A stretch of 8,337 nt of DNA from Rikenellaceae bacterium (GTDB taxonomy: Bacteria > Bacteroidota > Bacteroidia > Bacteroidales > UBA932): the NCBI GenBank assembly GCA_012800665.1, contig JAAZIW010000070.1, positions 1 to 8,337 on the forward strand. The letters are read 5' to 3'. The position numbers were made by a program, and so were the translations under genes. The stretch's first letter is position 1. The number at the start of each line of letters is the position of its first letter. The notes beneath the pieces were generated by a model. It made no database searches. It had not been told where the DNA came from and was given only the letters and a program-made list of their open reading frames with translations. Below are positions 5,523-8,337 of the stretch, piece after piece.

Positions 5523-6692
5523 ATGAAAAACTTCCGCATCCTTATATTATTATCTCTCTTTATTATAGCGCCATTTGCGCTTAATGCTTCCAATCTCCTG
5601 TACGGCCCATGGGTACATAACATCAGCGAACACGGATTTACAATTATATGGGTAACTGAAAAGCCTTCGCTGGATTATGTGGAGATAGTTCCGGATGATG
5701 GGAGTAATTTTGAGACCAAAGTTCGCCGCCGCTATTATGAAACCAAACATGGGCGCCGCGTCATCGGTCGCTATCATTGTGTCCGGATTGATTCCCTCTC
5801 TCCCGGCACACGCTATTACTACCGTATTGTAGGCAAGACAATAACAGATGACTCAAATCCCTATCGACCGGTATTCGGTTGCATAAGGAAAATAACTTCC
5901 GGTAAACGAACACCTTCCGTAAGGACACTCAATGTTTCTGCTGACACCTGCCGCTTTTCGATGCTCAATGACATTCATTCCAATGATGCACGCTATACTT
6001 CTTTGGCTTCAGGGATTGACACAGAGAAAACTGATTTTATTCTGCTCAACGGGGATATAGTCTCATATGTACAAAATATCGACACACTTGTGAAACATAC
6101 CATTGCGCCCATCGCTGTACAAGCAGAACAGCTTCCCATAATATATGCCCGCGGCAACCATGAATGCAGAGGAAGAGATTTCAACAAGGTATATGAATTG
6201 TTTCCTACTCCTACGGGGCAATTCTGGTATACTTTCCGGCAGGGACCGGCTGCATTTGTAGTACTTGATGCGGGAGAGGACAAACCGGACAACAATCACG
6301 AGTATGCAGGTACTGCAGATTATGATTCCTATCGCCGAAAGCAAACTGAATGGTTGGCAAATGCAGTAAAAGAGCCTTCTTTCGCTTCTGCTCCTATCAA
6401 GATATGTGTTATTCACGTCCCTACAATCAAATATAAAAACAGCTGGTACTCGCAATATTGGATTACCGAGCATTGGGCGCCGATTTTAGAGGAGGCGGGA
6501 ATAGATCTGATGCTGAGCGGTCACCACCATAAATGGATTTGCAGCGAAGCCGGGCAAGACGGCAAAGACTATCCTGTCCTGGTCAACCGCCACAACGAAA
6601 GAATGGATGTTCTAATCACAGCAGACGGCATTGATGTCAAGACCTACGGAGTTGACGGCAAAAACTATAATCAATGGAAACTGGAAAAGTAG
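5523..6692 (+). CDS. Exported calcineurin-like metallophosphoesterase with N-terminal beta domain
   Basis: A 389-residue protein. An N-terminal signal peptide (MKNFR, then a hydrophobic stretch to about residue 22, cleavage likely after NA at 21-22) directs it to the periplasm; there is no lipobox Cys. Residues about 25-125 form a fibronectin/purple-acid-phosphatase-like N domain (GFTIIWVTEKPS, LSPGTRYYYRIVG). The catalytic domain carries the full metallophosphoesterase set: D150-x-H152, G177-D178, G211-N212-H213-E214, H298 (VIHVPT) and G333-H-H-H336. The DxH first motif places it with general two-metal phosphoesterases more than classical purple acid phosphatases. It should hydrolyse phosphate mono- or diesters outside the cytoplasm; the substrate is unknown. 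The ATG at 5523 is chosen over the TTG six bases upstream, which lies inside the -7 element. It faces the CNNM gene with 15 bases between stops. Confidence 0.88.
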   Translation: MKNFRILILLSLFIIAPFALNASNLLYGPWVHNISEHGFTIIWVTEKPSLDYVEIVPDDGSNFETKVRRRYYETKHGRRVIGRYHCVRIDSLSPGTRYYYRIVGKTITDDSNPYRPVFGCIRKITSGKRTPSVRTLNVSADTCRFSMLNDIHSNDARYTSLASGIDTEKTDFILLNGDIVSYVQNIDTLVKHTIAPIAVQAEQLPIIYARGNHECRGRDFNKVYELFPTPTGQFWYTFRQGPAAFVVLDAGEDKPDNNHEYAGTADYDSYRRKQTEWLANAVKEPSFASAPIKICVIHVPTIKYKNSWYSQYWITEHWAPILEEAGIDLMLSGHHHKWICSEAGQDGKDYPVLVNRHNERMDVLITADGIDVKTYGVDGKNYNQWKLEK

Positions 6693-6707
6693 AGTAGCGG
6701 AAGGAAA

Positions 6708-7772
6708 TCAATCGGGCAATTTCACCTTTTGGTAGCGCTTTTGCCGTTTCTGCCAGCGCTCTTTTGCATACTGCTGCATATCCGGCACCTCATCCATCTC
6801 GTCCATAATCTCCAATCCGAAAACAGTTTCTATAATGTCTTCGAGGGTAAGAATGCCCTGAAAAGAGCCGTAATCATCTATAATCAGGGCTATATGATCC
6901 TTTGACTTGAGAAGTTTTTCCCATATCTCATCGAGACTTGTTTCCTCGTTGAAATAAGAGATTTCCCGTTTTAATTCTCCGAGAGTTTTATCGAATTTAT
7001 CCTCAGCGAGGTCTTCCAAGGCATCGTCCTTAAGTATGTAGCCTGTAATATATTCCGGACTTTCGGCATATACCGGGATACGGGAATGATGCTCGAATTC
7101 CTCGTTGTCGAAGTATTCCTTAAGCGTCATGCTTTCCGGAGCCACCGAGCATACCACGCGCGGTGTCATTGCATCATAGGCCTTTATATTGTCGAGTCTT
7201 ATGATATTCTGAATAACCTTGTTCTCGCCGTGGTCTATCACTCCCTTCTCTTCCCCCACATTGGCTATGGCGCTAACTTCCTCCCTACTTACCGGCTCAT
7301 CGCTTTCTTTGATGAAGGACTTTTGAACAAAGCGTATCAGTTCCACAAAGGGCCACATTATCACCATCAGCACACTGATAGCTCTGGTGGCGAAGCCCAT
7401 AAGAGATTTATACCGCGCCGCACCTATGGTTTTGGGGATTATTTCGGAACAGATGAGTATAATTAGCGTTAAAATGGCCGAGACCCAACCCACTCCGGCA
7501 GACCAAACCTTTGATGCAAGTACGCCCACCATTGAAGCGCCGAATGTATTTGCAATAGTGTTCATGGCCAGAATAGCTGCAATCGGGCGCTCTATTTCAC
7601 TTTTGAATTTCTTGAATTTAAGAGCCGGCTTGTATCCATCATTTTCCCTGACAGATATGTATGAAATAGGGGTTGACATCAGTACTGCCTCACAAATACT
7701 GCAAATAAAAGATATACTCACAGTAAGAAACAGATCTACGAAAAGTAGAATAATATAGCTGGACTGGCTCAT
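6708..7772 (-). CDS. CNNM/HlyC-CorC family membrane protein (DUF21 plus two CBS domains)
   Basis: A 354-residue inner-membrane protein. Four hydrophobic segments (about 7-29, 64-88, 92-115, 126-150) make up the DUF21 transmembrane domain, with the conserved CSEIIPKTIG at 108-117. An acidic linker (REEVSAIANVGEEKGVID) leads to CBS domain 1 (about 201-258, AYDAMTPRVV and GYILKDD) and CBS domain 2 (about 268-322, ALIIDDYGSFQGILTLEDI). CBS pairs bind adenine nucleotides, and the CNNM family moves or senses Mg2+ or other cations. The CorC_HlyC domain found after the CBS pair in many relatives is absent; only about 30 residues follow, ending in a basic tail. The ATG at 7772 is chosen over a TTG seven codons upstream that lies within the promoter element. 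It is downstream of the AraC-type gene with 39 bases between but has its own -7 element. Confidence 0.9.
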   Translation of the reverse strand: MSQSSYIILLFVDLFLTVSISFICSICEAVLMSTPISYISVRENDGYKPALKFKKFKSEIERPIAAILAMNTIANTFGASMVGVLASKVWSAGVGWVSAILTLIILICSEIIPKTIGAARYKSLMGFATRAISVLMVIMWPFVELIRFVQKSFIKESDEPVSREEVSAIANVGEEKGVIDHGENKVIQNIIRLDNIKAYDAMTPRVVCSVAPESMTLKEYFDNEEFEHHSRIPVYAESPEYITGYILKDDALEDLAEDKFDKTLGELKREISYFNEETSLDEIWEKLLKSKDHIALIIDDYGSFQGILTLEDIIETVFGLEIMDEMDEVPDMQQYAKERWQKRQKRYQKVKLPD

Positions 7773-7781
7773 AAAACCGCA

Positions 7782-7789
7782 CAAATATA
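7782..7789 (-). promoter_or_regulatory. -7 promoter element of the CNNM gene
   Basis: The minus strand reads TATATTTG, an exact TAnnTTTG match, nine bases before the ATG at 7772. It lies between the AraC-type gene stop (7812) and the CNNM start, so the CNNM gene can be transcribed apart from its upstream neighbour. The predicted leader is only about five bases. Confidence 0.55.
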
Positions 7790-7811
7790 GCAATAAATTG
7801 CAAATTGTGCG

Positions 7812-8225
7812 TTAGCGGTTATGGCTTTTCCTGTATTCGCCCGGAGTCTGTCCCGTAATTTCGAAAAATTGCCTGCGGAAATTGGTCCTGTCGGGAATCC
7901 CAACCCTTTCTCCGATATAGACAAAAGGAGTATCGGGATTTTCAACAAGCAGCTTTTGGGCCTCAAGAATGCGCATGCGTTTTCTAAGTGTCAGAAAATT
8001 TTCTCCGTACACTGACTTGCATACCCACGAAAGCTCATACTTCGAAATACCTAACATATTGCAAAGTTTGGACATGGAAAGGTCAGAAACACAATAGCCT
8101 TTGTCTTCCATCCATTTATTCACACGCTCTACCGCTGTCTTCATGAAGACTGTATTGTCCGATTTTTCGAAACGCACAAGCACTTTACTCAAATGCCTTA
8201 CAAGTTTGGTAATCAGTTTCTTCAT
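7812..8225 (-). CDS. Stand-alone AraC-type DNA-binding domain protein
   Basis: A 137-residue protein made almost entirely of the AraC/XylS DNA-binding domain. The first helix-turn-helix lies at about 51-72 (SMSKLCNMLGISKYELSWVC), the linker helix runs through LRKRMRILEAQKLL, and the second helix-turn-helix lies at about 101-123 (YIGERVGIPDRTNFRRQF), closing with the family signature ITGQTPGEYRK. The first 25 residues are basic and helical. There is no ligand-binding cupin, receiver or kinase domain, so the signal it senses is not visible. Such short regulators are common in Bacteroidales. It is divergent from ffh across 72 bases that carry an inverted repeat, and could regulate itself, the CNNM gene downstream, or both; targets are inferred only from position. 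Confidence 0.88.
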   Translation of the reverse strand: MKKLITKLVRHLSKVLVRFEKSDNTVFMKTAVERVNKWMEDKGYCVSDLSMSKLCNMLGISKYELSWVCKSVYGENFLTLRKRMRILEAQKLLVENPDTPFVYIGERVGIPDRTNFRRQFFEITGQTPGEYRKSHNR

Positions 8226-8233
8226 AATGTTAT

Positions 8234-8241
8234 CAATTATA
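8234..8241 (-). promoter_or_regulatory. Weak -7 element of the AraC-type gene
   Basis: The minus strand reads TATAATTG, one base off TAnnTTTG, eight bases before the ATG at 8225. It is the best candidate in the divergent spacer, but with a mismatch and in AT-rich sequence it is weak evidence. Confidence 0.3.
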
Positions 8242-8246
8242 AGGTT

Positions 8247-8267
8247 TTAATGAATTATTCTCATTAA
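8247..8267. repeat. 7-bp inverted repeat in the araC-type/ffh divergent spacer
   Basis: TTAATGA (8247-8253) and TCATTAA (8261-8267) are exact inverted copies separated by seven bases. It sits roughly midway between the two -7 elements, covering the upstream promoter region of both genes, as an operator for the AraC-type protein or another dimer would. Seven-base arms in AT-rich DNA can arise by chance. Confidence 0.4.
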
Positions 8268-8281
8268 TCGTGTTTTTTTTC

Positions 8282-8289
8282 TAATTTTG
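8282..8289 (+). promoter_or_regulatory. -7 promoter element of ffh
   Basis: TAATTTTG matches TAnnTTTG exactly and ends eight bases before the ATG at 8298, following a run of eight T. The predicted leader is about four to six bases. Confidence 0.55.
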
Positions 8290-8297
8290 CAAGCAAT

Positions 8298-8337
8298 ATG
8301 TTCGAAAATTTACAGGAAAGACTCGAAAAATCCTTCA
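8298..8337 (+). CDS. ffh: Signal recognition particle GTPase Ffh, first 13 codons (truncated by window edge)
   Basis: The frame from the ATG at 8298 reads MFENLQERLEKSF and leaves the window. This matches the highly conserved Ffh N-terminus (MFxNLxERLxxSF), the start of the N domain. Ffh binds 4.5S RNA and delivers ribosomes making membrane proteins to FtsY. Only 13 residues are visible, so the GTPase and M domains cannot be checked, but the match and the promoter just upstream make the call likely. It is divergent from the AraC-type gene. Confidence 0.75.
   Translation, partial: MFENLQERLEKSF

Noticed and set aside
6693..6707. Possible terminator between the convergent phosphoesterase and CNNM genes
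   Set aside because: The 15-base gap holds no inverted repeat or T-run on either strand.
7773..7793. TTG start extending the CNNM gene by seven codons
   Set aside because: The added codons run through the -7 element and predicted transcription start, so they would not be in the mRNA.

Overview
The window looks like a piece of core chromosome from a member of the Bacteroidales (phylum Bacteroidota). The reasons are the Bacteroidota-type NusB with a long N-terminal extension, a DUF3276 PUR-domain protein, the coiled-coil/ZapA/RNase Y cluster, a free-standing AraC-type DNA-binding domain, and repeated matches to the Bacteroidota -7 promoter element TAnnTTTG just upstream of genes. The species cannot be named from sequence alone. 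No mobile element, CRISPR array, tRNA or rRNA was seen, and no stretch over 300 bases lacks a gene.

Layout. (1) Positions 1-356, minus strand: the 5' part of nusB, running off the left edge. It is divergent from (2) a plus-strand operon at 490-3041: a DUF3276 PUR-domain nucleic-acid-binding protein, an MtaD-type adenosine-derivative deaminase, and a trimeric-type purine nucleoside phosphorylase (PNP). The shared nusB/DUF3276 region has back-to-back -7 elements and a strong 28-bp palindrome in the DUF3276 leader. (3) Positions 3042-5371, minus strand, read right to left: a small coiled-coil protein, zapA, a structured RNA that is probably 6S RNA with its own terminator, and RNase Y. The stop codons of the PNP gene and rny abut with no base between them. 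(4) Position 5523-6692, plus strand: an exported metallophosphoesterase, possibly on a leaderless mRNA. (5) Positions 6708-8225, minus strand: a CNNM/DUF21-CBS membrane protein and, upstream of it, the AraC-type domain. (6) Position 8298 to the right edge, plus strand: the first 13 codons of ffh (signal recognition particle GTPase).

How the genes work together. The deaminase and PNP form a plausible two-step salvage route: an adenosine by-product (adenosine, 5'-methylthioadenosine, 5'-deoxyadenosine or S-adenosylhomocysteine) is deaminated to an inosine derivative, then cleaved to hypoxanthine and a (modified) ribose-1-phosphate. The PNP keeps the Asn that selects 6-oxopurines but has Gly where human PNP has the 5'-OH-binding His257. 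This fits a substrate altered at the 5' position. The minus-strand cluster combines cell division (ZapA and a coiled-coil partner), global control of RNA polymerase (6S RNA) and mRNA decay (RNase Y). Most of the rest is housekeeping; the main novelty candidates are the PUR leader palindrome, the deaminase/PNP pair, the 6S-like RNA overlapping the zapA stop codon, and two AT-rich dyads at promoters.
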